Assembly (NCBI RefSeq): GCF_000242635.2
Contig: NC_017770.1
Location: 496,001 to 560,000, forward strand
Origin: Solitalea canadensis DSM 3403
GTDB taxonomy: Bacteria > Bacteroidota > Bacteroidia > Sphingobacteriales > Sphingobacteriaceae
Length of the DNA stretch: 64,000 bases
Direction of reading: 5' to 3'
Positions 46,906 through 55,805 of the stretch are shown here, piece after piece. The notes beneath the pieces are model-generated. The model was not told the origin of the DNA and did not search any database. It saw only the letters and a program-made list of their open reading frames with translations. The position numbers were made by a program, and so were the translations under genes. Positions within the stretch are counted from its first letter, which is position 1. Every line of letters begins with the position of its first letter.

Positions 46906-47877
46906 ATGAAAGAGTTAGTTATTTTGGTTCCCAATGGGCAGAATAATATCAGCAGTATTGCCGGATCTCATAAATTATTTTCCCGTGCAAATGATTATTA
47001 TAAAAGGATGCATAATAAGCAGGTTTTTAATATTCAGTTGGCTGGTACTGCCAAAAAGGTTGACTTTGATGAAGGATTGTTCTCTGTAAAAACTCAGGTT
47101 AATATTGTCGATTTGGATAAGGTCGATCTAATTGTTATTCCTTCCTTAGATCATAATTATGATAAAGCTATTAAGCTTAACCCGGATATTATTGATTGGT
47201 TGATAGAAAAGTATAAAGAAGGAACTGAAATAGCTACCATTTGTACAGGCGCATTTCTGCTGGCTGCCTCAGGTTTGTTGGATAACAGAAAATGCTCAAC
47301 ACATTGGATCACTGAAGATGTTTTTAGAAAGAAATTTCCTAAAGTGAATTTATTAAGTGGAGGATTAATAACCGACGAACATGGTATTTACACTAACGGA
47401 GGCGCTTTTTCATTTCTTAACCTTCTTTTGTATTTAGTTGAAAAGTATTATGACTGTGAAACGGCTATTTATTGTTCAAAGCTATTTCAGATCGATATTG
47501 ACAGAGATAGCCAATCGGCATTCTCTATTTTTACCGGGCAAAAAGATCATAATGATGAAATAGTGATAAAAGCACAATCTGTGATTGAAAGTAATTTCAA
47601 GGATAAAATATCTTTTGAAAACTTGGCGAATGATTTTGCAATCAGTAGACGCAACTTTGATCGTCGATTTATAAAGGCCACCGGAAACCGGCCGGTTGAA
47701 TATCAGCAACGGGTAAAAGTGGAGGCGGCAAAACGCAGCTTCGAAAATAGCCGCAAAAACATTAATGAAGTTATGTTTGATGTTGGTTATAGCGATGTAA
47801 AAGCATTCAGAACCATTTTTAAGAAGTTAACTGGATTAGCTCCGGTTGAATACAGGAATAAATATAATAAAGGGTGA
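46906..47877 (+). CDS. GlxA-type AraC-family transcriptional regulator
   Basis: A 323-residue regulator with an N-terminal DJ-1/PfpI-like domain (about 1-190; TICTGAFLLAASGLLDNRKCSTHW around the nucleophile-elbow cysteine) and a C-terminal AraC double helix-turn-helix domain (about 225-320; ISFENLANDFAISRRNFDRRF and INEVMFDVGYSDVKAFRTIF). It is divergent from the SRPBCC gene. The ligand is unknown. Confidence 0.93.
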   Translation: MKELVILVPNGQNNISSIAGSHKLFSRANDYYKRMHNKQVFNIQLAGTAKKVDFDEGLFSVKTQVNIVDLDKVDLIVIPSLDHNYDKAIKLNPDIIDWLIEKYKEGTEIATICTGAFLLAASGLLDNRKCSTHWITEDVFRKKFPKVNLLSGGLITDEHGIYTNGGAFSFLNLLLYLVEKYYDCETAIYCSKLFQIDIDRDSQSAFSIFTGQKDHNDEIVIKAQSVIESNFKDKISFENLANDFAISRRNFDRRFIKATGNRPVEYQQRVKVEAAKRSFENSRKNINEVMFDVGYSDVKAFRTIFKKLTGLAPVEYRNKYNKG

Positions 47878-47878
47878 A

Positions 47879-47904
47879 AACCGCTAAGGCGCTATGACGC
47901 AAAG
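47879..47904. repeat. Repeat R2, half-unit of the CGCAAAG family
   Basis: AACCGCTAAGGCGC (47879-47892) is identical to the start of R4 at 63651; TGACGCAAAG and a T7 run follow. Only one arm is present. Confidence 0.75.
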
Positions 47905-47980
47905 TTTTTTTGAGCATTATAGATAAGCTTGAGTGCATGGTAGACTTAGGGGGCTTTACTTTGGTACTCTTTGCATACCA

Positions 47981-48476
47981 TTATTCATTCATCAGTCTTA
48001 AGAATTCACCATCAATTATAAGCAGCTTAACACCATTTGCCGATAATGAACGATGTGAACTGAGATCATCTGAAACGATGTATGACATTCCTTTACGTAG
48101 AGTCCTATTAAGATACCATTATTTTTATCCTGTTTTCCTACCCCCCACTTATTAGCAATCCTTAATGTAAAATCATCAAACTTTTCTTTTGAGGCATGTA
48201 GTGAATCGATTGTGACAATGGCAATTTCAATGGTCGTTTCTTTTTCGAATGCAGTAATTATACTATCAAGTTTTTTTCTTCTTCTTTTGAAAACAGATGT
48301 TCCTTGTCATTAACCCAACCGTTTGGGGTGTATAAATTTATGGCCATTTCTCTAATTATGGCGATGCTTTTTTGTCTATAATATGCATTTGACGGTGTGT
48401 CACTAATTTGAGCATAGGTGCAGGTGTCAGAGAATAAGAAGCTCAGTAATATTGTTGATCTAATCAATAAAGTCAT
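47981..48476 (-). pseudogene. Decayed TPM-domain (TLP18.3/Psb32-like) secreted protein gene
   Basis: An intact start (48476) encodes a signal peptide and the beginning of a TPM domain (GWVNDKEHLFSKEEEK). The frame breaks at a run of seven A (minus strand, near 48270); in the next frame the domain continues (LDSIITAFEKETTIEIAI, then KFDDFTLRIANKWGVGK). Near 48100 a second shift joins an unrelated-looking tail (GVKLLIIDGEFLRLMNE, stop at 47981). One missing A explains the first break; the second looks like a deletion junction. The rest of the 47905-48678 gap holds nothing else I can call. Confidence 0.7.
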
Positions 48477-48678
48477 AACAAAAATTTGGTGTTGTATTGA
48501 ATCTCATCAGTTGGGATAGCAAAATCAATATGCTGGTTAAAATAATGGATTAACAGATTGCAATTAAGAAAATTTCATTTTACCTAAATATGAGTATTGT
48601 CTCCTTCAGGAATATAATTATTTTTAACCCATAGTAAATTGTATACAGTTATAGGAAATTTTAATTAGCAAAAATTAC

Positions 48679-49860
48679 ATGAAATCTCTTCTACCCATTC
48701 TTTTTATGCTGCTCAGTTTTCAAGTTTACGCTCAAACAAAAAAGAATCCTCCAATCAAGAACAGTACAGATGTTGAAAAAGGGTACCGGATCATTTATGA
48801 TTATAAAAACGGGACAATTGAAACCTTCAAGAACGGTGAAAAGGTTCAGCAGTTGAGACCCATAGTAGGTAGAATAGTTCAAATCTCAGTGAAAAATTAT
48901 AATCCCTATACTGATAGTATTATTGCAGCAGTTTCGTTTTCTGATCGAAATACAGAAGATGCTGCCGCTTTCAAAGGTTTGATTGCGAAAAATGCTAAAC
49001 TCGAAGAAAAAGAGGGAGAAGAACCTGGAAAGGGGCTTGATCAATCCTTAGACTCAGCCAAACTTAAAAAAGTTAAGTTAGAACTGGATGAGGCTTATGG
49101 TAAAGCGCAATTAATGAGCATCGATGCACTTGAATCATACGTGGCAACAACATCAATAAAAATCAAAGGAGAGTTAGGGGTTGAGAAAGTGACAGTAGAT
49201 CAGATTCAGGAAAAGTTGAAAGATTCTGAACGTAATAAATCTGTAGTCAAAGATTTAGTTGCAGGCGTTGTAGTTGCTTATCAAAGACTGATTTCATTTA
49301 AGGTATTAGTTGCTGTTCCGGTACAAATACAAAATAAAGATGTGATCTCCATTACATTTAATAACCATAAAAATCCTGCTATAGCCCCGTTGCAATTTGA
49401 TTACCTGGTTCAGGGTGGAGTAAAAATTGACTTTAGTACTGGTATATTCATTAACGGATTAGTGGATGAAGACTATTACCTGAAATCAGATGGTCAGGGC
49501 GGAGGAATAATTACAGCGAAGGATAACGGTAATTACAACCTGGGCTTTGGGATTCTGTCTCATTTATATTCCCGAACTGGAGGACGAGTAAATTTTGGAT
49601 TAACAACAGGATTATTGACCGATGCAACTGCTAATCTGCGTTTATTGGGTGGTGGCAGTATTTTATTGGGAAGCGAATCTCGTTGGGTAATTTCAGGCGG
49701 AGCTGTTTTAGGTAAAGCAAAGAAATTAACTAATGGTTACAATGCAGGTGATACATTTGCCGGAGATGAGGCCGAAATACCTTATACTGATAAATTTAGC
49801 ACTAAATGGTTTGTAGGTATTACCTATAATTTTGGTGGTTTTAATATTGGCAAAAAGTAG
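48679..49860 (+). CDS. Secreted protein with possible outer-membrane barrel end, unknown
   Basis: A 393-residue protein with a signal peptide (cleavage after VYAQ, about residue 19). The middle (about 90-190) is charged and helical; the last 140 residues alternate polar and hydrophobic positions with many glycines (GVKIDFSTGIFING, NLGFGILSHLYS, VNFGLTTGLLTD, WFVGITYNFGGF), as in small outer-membrane barrels. I do not recognise the family. A lipoprotein gene follows after 13 bases, so they are probably an envelope pair. Confidence 0.7.
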   Translation: MKSLLPILFMLLSFQVYAQTKKNPPIKNSTDVEKGYRIIYDYKNGTIETFKNGEKVQQLRPIVGRIVQISVKNYNPYTDSIIAAVSFSDRNTEDAAAFKGLIAKNAKLEEKEGEEPGKGLDQSLDSAKLKKVKLELDEAYGKAQLMSIDALESYVATTSIKIKGELGVEKVTVDQIQEKLKDSERNKSVVKDLVAGVVVAYQRLISFKVLVAVPVQIQNKDVISITFNNHKNPAIAPLQFDYLVQGGVKIDFSTGIFINGLVDEDYYLKSDGQGGGIITAKDNGNYNLGFGILSHLYSRTGGRVNFGLTTGLLTDATANLRLLGGGSILLGSESRWVISGGAVLGKAKKLTNGYNAGDTFAGDEAEIPYTDKFSTKWFVGITYNFGGFNIGKK

Positions 49861-49873
49861 AGGGAATAATCAA

Positions 49874-50350
49874 ATGAGAAAACATATCCTTTATTTATTA
49901 CCGCTCATCACCACGATGTTATTTATGATGATAGCATGTAATTCTACTCAACTTGCAGTTAGCGGCCCAGTTGCTGATGGCTGGCAGGATTCAATCGCAA
50001 ATAATACTTCTATTATTAAAATAATTACTCATTTGGATAATAAAAGTTTGAGAAGAACTGCTCTTGAGTTATGTGAAAAGCATCGCATACTATTAGACGT
50101 GGAGAGCTCTTCATCACAACATTGGTATACGTTAGCCAAAGTAAAGCCTTTAGAACGGCTCTCAATGCAGTTTCAGGATAGTGTGATGTTGCTCTCTGCA
50201 GAAAAGCAACTGTATGGATTAAATGGTAATTATTGGGATAAGTTAAGATTGAATACTTCTGAATGGCACTTAAGTATTAAGCAAATCGAATTATTAATGA
50301 AGGGTTTCCCTAAAGGAAAAATAGTATATAATAAGCCTGTAGGAAATTGA
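49874..50350 (+). CDS. Small lipoprotein, unknown
   Basis: A 158-residue lipoprotein with signal peptide MRKHILYLLPLITTMLFMMIAC and lipobox cysteine at about 22. No acidic export motif follows (CNSTQLAV), so a periplasm-facing location is likelier than the surface. The start is the ATG at 49874; a longer frame opens at 49832 inside the previous gene but lacks sense. There are no known domains. Probably translated from the same mRNA as the preceding secreted protein. Confidence 0.7.
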   Translation: MRKHILYLLPLITTMLFMMIACNSTQLAVSGPVADGWQDSIANNTSIIKIITHLDNKSLRRTALELCEKHRILLDVESSSSQHWYTLAKVKPLERLSMQFQDSVMLLSAEKQLYGLNGNYWDKLRLNTSEWHLSIKQIELLMKGFPKGKIVYNKPVGN

Positions 50351-50373
50351 TTTTTCCAACCACCCAAGGCTTT

Positions 50374-50419
50374 AGTTCTTTTAAGTGGACTCGAAAACGT
50401 GGGCCACTTAAAAGTAACT
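50374..50419. repeat. Long hairpin between convergent genes
   Basis: CTTTTAAGTGG (50378-50388) pairs with CCACTTAAAAG (50404-50414), extended outside by AGTT with AACT across one bulge. There is no T tract, so it is not a standard terminator. Confidence 0.7.
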
Positions 50420-50464
50420 ATTAAATTAAAAATGCTGTTCGGCTGGAATTAACTTTTTTAATGT

Positions 50465-51667
50465 TTACTTTTTTAACTCCGGAAGTATTCTGGCTAATTC
50501 ATATTCCCGATCAATACCTTTGTCAAGCCGATTATAATATGATTTTAATTTATTAAAAACAGTAGGATCCATCTTTTCAGAAGTTCTGTGTTTGATGATT
50601 TTACTCAATGCTTGTATTCCCCAATATTGCCCAAATGCGGTAGGGTCAGTAGCTATCGCATCAACCAATTCACCTAAGTATTCTTCATTGGGCTTTACAT
50701 TTAGCCAAACATAACCAATTAGTCTTTTCCCATCATTTCTATCCTTTAATGCTGCATCAATATCATAAGTTTCAATGAGTGAGATAATTGCCATCATACC
50801 CTTAACAACTTCTGTCATTTTGCTGGTTCGTGCAGGTCCAGGTTTCATGGTGTTACGAATCTCATTATAATTGGCTGCCGATTGAAGTAGATTTTCTAGT
50901 GAACTTCCATGAAGTGATGTATCTGGAGAGGTAATTAATGCAAACTCAGCTTTTTGCAAGGCACTTTGAGCTGCCCCTGCTGCTTCTTTTGCTTTTTGGG
51001 CAATTTCCTCTGTTTTTTGTGCAGTCCGCTCCGTTTTTTGAGCGATAGAAAGAAGGGTTCTTTGATCTGCTTCAGAAAATAAAACAGCCAGGTAAAGTCG
51101 TGTTGTAATGTAGGCAAAGAGAAATCCAAAAATAGTATAGGCGATTATAATACCATATGCTGATGCGATTGCCATTTTTGAAGGTGTAATTTGTGGTTCA
51201 CTTAAACCGGAAGCAAGAATTGTTGCTGCATTGTTTAAAAACGGTGGGATTCTGGTTAGATTAACCAATCCTAAACCAACGATAATTTTGGTAAGCCAAT
51301 CGGAGATTTCGGTAAGGTTAGTATTAACTTGTTGCTGATAAATAGGAGCCTGCTTACTGAGATCAATTTTGGTCACTTCCGCATTATCTGATTCAGGTAT
51401 TTTTGCTTGATTACTTTGAAGAATTTTAGGGATTCCGAATAAAAAACCGGTTATGGCTCCAATAAAAAGGCAAGCAAGCATCCATAACAGAATGGTTATC
51501 TTTCCTGTTAATGTAGTACCGAAAAAGATTACGATTAATGCTCCAATAATAAACATACAAACAGAAAAGAGGTTTAGAATGCCCCTTCCGCTGGGATTGG
51601 CAAGGCCTTTCTTTTTGTTTGACCCAGGGGACTCAACTGAATCTTGAAGTTGCTCCTGTGTTTTCAT
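50465..51667 (-). CDS. Four-helix membrane protein with cytoplasmic helical domain, unknown
   Basis: A 400-residue protein. Four membrane segments (about 29-50, 55-77, 125-145 and 168-195) surround the conserved-looking block NTNLTEISDWLTKIIVGLGL. An alanine-rich coiled coil with a repeating AQKTE/AQKA pattern (about 208-245) follows, then a helical domain (about 255-400; NYNEIRNTMKPGPARTSKM). I recall similar membrane modules attached to varied signalling or immunity-type domains in other bacteria, but cannot verify that here. It has its own unit. Function is unknown; a membrane sensor is a guess. Confidence 0.65.
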   Translation of the reverse strand: MKTQEQLQDSVESPGSNKKKGLANPSGRGILNLFSVCMFIIGALIVIFFGTTLTGKITILLWMLACLFIGAITGFLFGIPKILQSNQAKIPESDNAEVTKIDLSKQAPIYQQQVNTNLTEISDWLTKIIVGLGLVNLTRIPPFLNNAATILASGLSEPQITPSKMAIASAYGIIIAYTIFGFLFAYITTRLYLAVLFSEADQRTLLSIAQKTERTAQKTEEIAQKAKEAAGAAQSALQKAEFALITSPDTSLHGSSLENLLQSAANYNEIRNTMKPGPARTSKMTEVVKGMMAIISLIETYDIDAALKDRNDGKRLIGYVWLNVKPNEEYLGELVDAIATDPTAFGQYWGIQALSKIIKHRTSEKMDPTVFNKLKSYYNRLDKGIDREYELARILPELKK

Positions 51668-51766
51668 TTTTCAAGACGGAATGCTATTTAAAGTAGGCTG
51701 TTGTATTAATATACTAATAATCATTTAGTTATGAAAGTTTTTGTTGTTAAAAAAACCCAGTTATCA

Positions 51767-51808
51767 TTAAAAAAACAAACCCTCACAAGTCGTTACTTGC
51801 AAGGGTTT
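51767..51808 (-). terminator. Terminator of the 85-residue membrane protein gene
   Basis: AAACCCT (51777-51783) with AGGGTTT (51802-51808), and inside it CAAGT with ACTTG; on the minus strand a T-rich tract follows. Confidence 0.85.
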
Positions 51809-51830
51809 ATCAATTTAAAACTACATTCGA

Positions 51831-52088
51831 TTATTTGTGCCTAAGCACAGGCAATAATTTCTTGTTCTTTTTTCGTACAATTTTAAATGAGAAATACAAC
51901 CAGCAACTAACAATGGACAGGACCGTTAGCAACATAATCAGATTACTTGATTGCCACAACTGATGGTCAATTACCTGGTTGTGAAAGTCGATGTCTAAAC
52001 GATGTTTCAGACTATACATTATCAAACAGCCAAGAACTGACACAAATGTTAATTTAGCGATGGTGGTTAATTTTTTAGAAAGCGTCAT
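51831..52088 (-). CDS. Small two-span membrane protein, unknown
   Basis: An 85-residue protein with two hydrophobic segments (about 10-28 and 47-68) and a basic tail (KIVRKKNKKLLPVLRHK), which suggests both ends in the cytoplasm. No family recognised. It is monocistronic, with a strong terminator. The 240 bases upstream (52089-52328) contain no feature I can support. Confidence 0.6.
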   Translation of the reverse strand: MTLSKKLTTIAKLTFVSVLGCLIMYSLKHRLDIDFHNQVIDHQLWQSSNLIMLLTVLSIVSCWLYFSFKIVRKKNKKLLPVLRHK

Positions 52089-52328
52089 AAAGTGTTAGTT
52101 TGTAGTTGTTTACGACTTCTGTTTGTAAAGGTTGCATGCTTTTGTCAGTCTTTTGTAAAGCTTACTTGATCAGTATTTTCTAAATGTCCTTTGATGAGTC
52201 AAAAGAAGACTCAGCATTGGTAACTTTAATTTCCTTGTACTCCGATAAAAAAGGCGAGAGTCACCATAATTAATACTCAATTCATTATAATCGGATAACA
52301 TAAATACTAATTTCACAAAAAAATGAAC

Positions 52329-52628
52329 TTATTTTGCAGGTAAAACGGCTTTCATGGGATAAACCTCATAATGGTTGATTTTACTTGCCGGATCATTATC
52401 GATAAGAGTTTTAACCTCTTCTTCTGAACTGGCTTCTACTATTCCAACTCCAAATGCACCATTCGGGTCAAATACCGGACCAAATACAATAACTTTTCCT
52501 TGGTTCATTAAATCCATCCAATAGGCTACATGCTGTTGCATAATAGCTTTTTCTTCATTATTCATGTCCATAGCAAAAGTAGGACGGGAGGCTACTAATT
52601 TTAGGTAGAAATGTTTTTTCTCAGACAT
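52329..52628 (-). CDS. YciI-family protein
   Basis: A 99-residue ferredoxin-like-fold protein. The family pattern is visible: FYLKLVASRPTF, the Q-Q-H histidine near residue 33 (IMQQHVAYWMDL), GPVFDPNGAFGVGIVEA with the conserved aspartate, and DNDPASKINHYEVYPM. The histidine/aspartate pair suggests a small enzyme, but YciI substrates are mostly unknown. Stand-alone gene. Confidence 0.88.
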   Translation of the reverse strand: MSEKKHFYLKLVASRPTFAMDMNNEEKAIMQQHVAYWMDLMNQGKVIVFGPVFDPNGAFGVGIVEASSEEEVKTLIDNDPASKINHYEVYPMKAVLPAK

Positions 52629-52716
52629 CGTAAATTTAGTTGTATTAAATAAACGACAAGTGTAAGCATAATTTGTATAATTAAGAAGATGATCAAATAG
52701 TGGCGGCTATCATTCT

Positions 52717-53468
52717 CTACAAACCTTCAAACTTAAAGGGCTTTGTGGTAACAAAGCTGGTAGCTGCATTTCCGACATAAGTTTCATTATTAGATAGATT
52801 CAGTTCCTTCACCGGAGCTTTTTCTGAAAAATTAACCGTTTTAAAATCTACCCAAAAGGTATTGGGGGTTAATGCAGATTCAAAATAGTAAACCAGATTT
52901 TTATGGTCTGATACCGTACGCCAAGCGTGTACTTGATATATTGAGCTGGTTGGGAGTAGAGATTCCAAACGGAACCGAACAATTTCTTATTACACTGAAA
53001 ACACTTGCGACTGCAATATGGGTGTCTTCGGATTGTGGAATTGAATTAATGTAGAATGAAGCCCTCACAAAGCGGTCAGCCGCTCTGTTAGTTCCCGGTA
53101 ACATAGTCCACCTATCTCATGCCAATATCGTTTAGAGCAAGTTGCTTGTAGAATATCGGAGAATTGGTCCTTACAGTGTATGATTGGTAACAAGTTTTCC
53201 ATTAATGTATTCAAAAATGGCATTATCGCCACTAGCATCAGACACTGATAGATAAAGTGTGGTAAGCCGTGATTGTCGCGGAACATTCGCAGTAATGATG
53301 GTGAAATTTTCCTTTTGAAGTTCATTTACAACTTCAGCAACGGCCTGTTAAAACCAGGCCATTAGGGCCTTTGTAAACCACTCTGGTGCAGCTATATAAA
53401 CGAATTGGTAGTGAAATAATCAGAAGAGTTAACCAAACTAATGCAAGTATTTTGATCTGTTGTTTCAT
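52717..53468 (-). pseudogene. Decayed choloylglycine hydrolase/penicillin V acylase family gene
   Basis: The ATG at 53468 opens a signal peptide (MKQQIKILALVWLTLLIIS) directly followed by the catalytic-cysteine start SCTRVVYKGPNGLVLTG, then a stop. The domain resumes in other frames: VAEVVNELQKENFTIITANV, then NSPIFYKQLALND, then LPGTNRAADRFVRASFY with SVFSVIRNCSVPFGIST, then WRTVSDHKNLVYYFES to the stop at 52717. The first join also lacks much of the N-terminal domain (an internal deletion); at least three further single-base shifts follow. It is clearly inactive as a protein. Confidence 0.88.
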
Positions 53469-53685
53469 GCGTAAAATAGATAGAGAATTTCAGAGAGTAT
53501 TATTGTGTAACCCAGTTTATTAAATCTACCTAATTTTTGGTGTTAAGCAAAGAGTCAGTTGATTTTGTCGGGCAGCTAAAAATGTAATTAAATTTAAGAG
53601 AGCAGTGCAAAAGAAGATAGCGTACTCCGTTAATGCGGGTGTTTTACTATATTTATTGAAATGGTTAATTCAAATTTAAAGCTCT

Positions 53686-54204
53686 ATGACACGATTTTTT
53701 AAAGTTCTCCTATTTGTATTCGCTTTCTTCGGTTCTGCACCTATCTTGTATGCCCAACAAATTAAAGACGGTGAAACGCTTAATTTAAATGGATTAGATG
53801 TTACGTTTCGAATTCTTAATAAGGAGGTAACAGATGTAAAAGGCGTAAGCTTTGATAAGTACAAGGTATCAGCTACAGTGAAAAATAATACAGGTAAATC
53901 ATACAACGCCCGACTAACTACTTATCCATCTGTTGAAGCTATTGCTGCAAGTAAAATTGTAGAATTAAATTGTATAAATGCGACAGGTGCAAAACTGACT
54001 TCAAAGAAACTGGATGTAAATATGAATGAGCATCGGATTGTTGTTACCTATCTAACCATGAATAAAGAAGGGAAAACAGTAAATTCTACAATGACCATAA
54101 CAGTAGGATATTATTTGGATCCAGGTCAAACAGTACAAGGGGAGGCAAATTTCATAGTACCTAAAGGAGAAACACCTCAGGTAAACGTACATACATTACA
54201 ATAG
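53686..54204 (+). CDS. Exported protein of unknown function
   Basis: A 172-residue protein with a signal peptide ending LYAQ (about residue 24). The mature part is beta-rich (LNLNGLDVTFRILNKEV, YKVSATVKNNTGKSYNARL, TMTITVGYYLDPGQTVQGEANFIVP), like immunoglobulin-type or FxLYD-type sandwiches. There is no lipobox, catalytic motif or named family. Monocistronic, with its own terminator; the 215 bases before it contain nothing else I can call. Confidence 0.7.
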   Translation: MTRFFKVLLFVFAFFGSAPILYAQQIKDGETLNLNGLDVTFRILNKEVTDVKGVSFDKYKVSATVKNNTGKSYNARLTTYPSVEAIAASKIVELNCINATGAKLTSKKLDVNMNEHRIVVTYLTMNKEGKTVNSTMTITVGYYLDPGQTVQGEANFIVPKGETPQVNVHTLQ

Positions 54205-54217
54205 TTCTTTAGCTCAG

Positions 54218-54263
54218 AAAACGGCTGAATGCATTAATATTACTGTATTCAGCCGTTTTCTTG
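54218..54263 (+). terminator. Terminator after the exported protein gene
   Basis: AAAACGGCTGAAT (54218-54230) pairs perfectly with ATTCAGCCGTTTT (54247-54259); T-rich tail. Confidence 0.88.
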
Positions 54264-54349
54264 TTTTATAGAATGCTTTTATAAAATAATCATCTATTGT
54301 TTTTTAGGAAGGAGTCAGAAGAAAGAGTTCGAATAGACAAGGTTTCAAC

Positions 54350-55117
54350 CTACGAATTGGGTGAAACAGAAGAGACTAACCGACAATAATCACACTTAAA
54401 ATCAAAAACTGAATGCAGCTGCTTTTTTAAACTCCATTTTTTGTTGCATGACGGACAAGGAGTTTTCAATTGATCACCTTTAATTTTTCTGTAGTTATGC
54501 AAATAATAATAGGTCGGCGTATTGGTTAGTTCTTCAATTTTTTTACAGATTTCACGTCCTTGTTTTGATAATGAAGAGTCGAAGTTTTGCATTTGATTTA
54601 ATCCCCATCGTTCACCAACTTCACTATTCATTTGTAATGTATCGCATGAAATATAATTGGATTCCCAACTTAAAATAGGCATATAACCATAATCGTAGTA
54701 TTCAGGAAGCTTATACAATGGTACCGGCATATAGCAATTTCCGCATTTTACAGGAGATGAAATGGAAAGGTAATTGGTTATTAAAATATAAAAAGCAGGT
54801 TTTGCACATTTACAAGCACTTTCATAATCATGATAAGATTTGCCAACGGTGCTAAATTGTAGTTTAGATGCACACAACTCTTCAATTTTGAGTGTCTGAC
54901 GGTTTACATACCTATTATTGTAATTCTTATGAAGAGACTCGTCTTCATGCGTATAGGGTAAACTGATAATTTTATTACCGGAAGTGTATTGAGATTCAAT
55001 CTTTCCTTGTGTTTGTCCACTGCCTCGGTAATGTGACATTAAAATATCAAACTGATCTTCAATAAGTACTATGTCTACTCCTGAGTTGATTTCTAATGAT
55101 ATTTCCTGAATATACAT
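54350..55117 (-). CDS. DUF2310 zinc-ribbon protein
   Basis: A 255-residue cytoplasmic protein of the DUF2310 family, described as zinc-ribbon-containing and possibly nucleic-acid binding. Family blocks seen are PVKCGNCYMPVPLYKLPEYY, WESNYISCDTLQMNSEVGERW and the C-terminal CPSCNKKWSLK followed by CDYC, giving several CxxC metal sites. No neighbour suggests a pathway. The function is unknown beyond the family description. Confidence 0.85.
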   Translation of the reverse strand: MYIQEISLEINSGVDIVLIEDQFDILMSHYRGSGQTQGKIESQYTSGNKIISLPYTHEDESLHKNYNNRYVNRQTLKIEELCASKLQFSTVGKSYHDYESACKCAKPAFYILITNYLSISSPVKCGNCYMPVPLYKLPEYYDYGYMPILSWESNYISCDTLQMNSEVGERWGLNQMQNFDSSLSKQGREICKKIEELTNTPTYYYLHNYRKIKGDQLKTPCPSCNKKWSLKKQLHSVFDFKCDYCRLVSSVSPNS

Positions 55118-55270
55118 TGAGTATGAAAGGTTTTAGCATGTTTATTGAATTTCAAAACTAAAAGAAATCTCAGTTAATAATTAATAGCGTAGTTAGTTAA
55201 TTATCATTTTGCTCAAGTCCATCAACTTTGTTATATCGAAATCCAAATCAAAATTTATAAGTTTGTGCTA

Positions 55271-55654
55271 ATGAGAAAGGCATATTCAATATTGCTATTG
55301 TTTTTTTACTTGTTCAGCACTACAGAGCTGCATGAACTGGTGAAAATTCCTATTCTCGTTGAGCATTATTACCATCATAGTGCTGCTAATAACAATGAAT
55401 CATTGATAACCTTTATTAATGAGCATTATTTTTCAGGAGATATTCATGATGAAGATTACTCCCAGGATAAAAAGCTGCCGTTTAAGTCAAATGATAATTG
55501 TGTATTGGCAACAACATCAGTAGCAGTTAATCCCGAATTATTTACAATTGTAAAACCTGCAATTTTTTCTATCGAACGAAATTACAAGGTTGAAAAGAAT
55601 ATCCATTTTTCTTCTGACTACCTGTCATCTATCTGGCAACCACCCAAAGCTTAA
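55271..55654 (+). CDS. Small His-rich exported protein of the metal-efflux locus
   Basis: A 127-residue protein beginning at the ATG at 55271 (a GTG six bases upstream is also in frame). An N-terminal hydrophobic signal is followed by ELHELVKIPILVEHYYHH and a second cluster (INEHYFSGDIHDEDYSQD), histidine/acid-rich stretches that could bind metal. It ends IWQPPKA. Small proteins of this type commonly precede czcA in Bacteroidota; a metal-sensing or buffering role is inferred. The 150 bases to czcA contain no terminator. Confidence 0.72.
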   Translation: MRKAYSILLLFFYLFSTTELHELVKIPILVEHYYHHSAANNNESLITFINEHYFSGDIHDEDYSQDKKLPFKSNDNCVLATTSVAVNPELFTIVKPAIFSIERNYKVEKNIHFSSDYLSSIWQPPKA

Positions 55655-55805
55655 CCCCTCTATTATCTTTTTAGTAAACTTTTAAATGGTGCTTTTGTGC
55701 TGTTTATAGTTTTTACTGTTTTTTTAAAAAAATAATCGTAAAATTTTCACTTACTGTTCTTTACACAAAAAGAAAGTCACTTTTTGGCAGTAAAACATTC
55801 TTACT

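Noticed and set aside
47910-48155. 81-residue plus-strand open frame
   Set aside because: It is antisense to the TPM-domain remnant, whose protein-like sequence reads on the minus strand.
53065-53325. 86-residue minus-strand open frame
   Set aside because: It is a wrong-frame reading of the decayed choloylglycine hydrolase gene; the family sequence lies in other frames.
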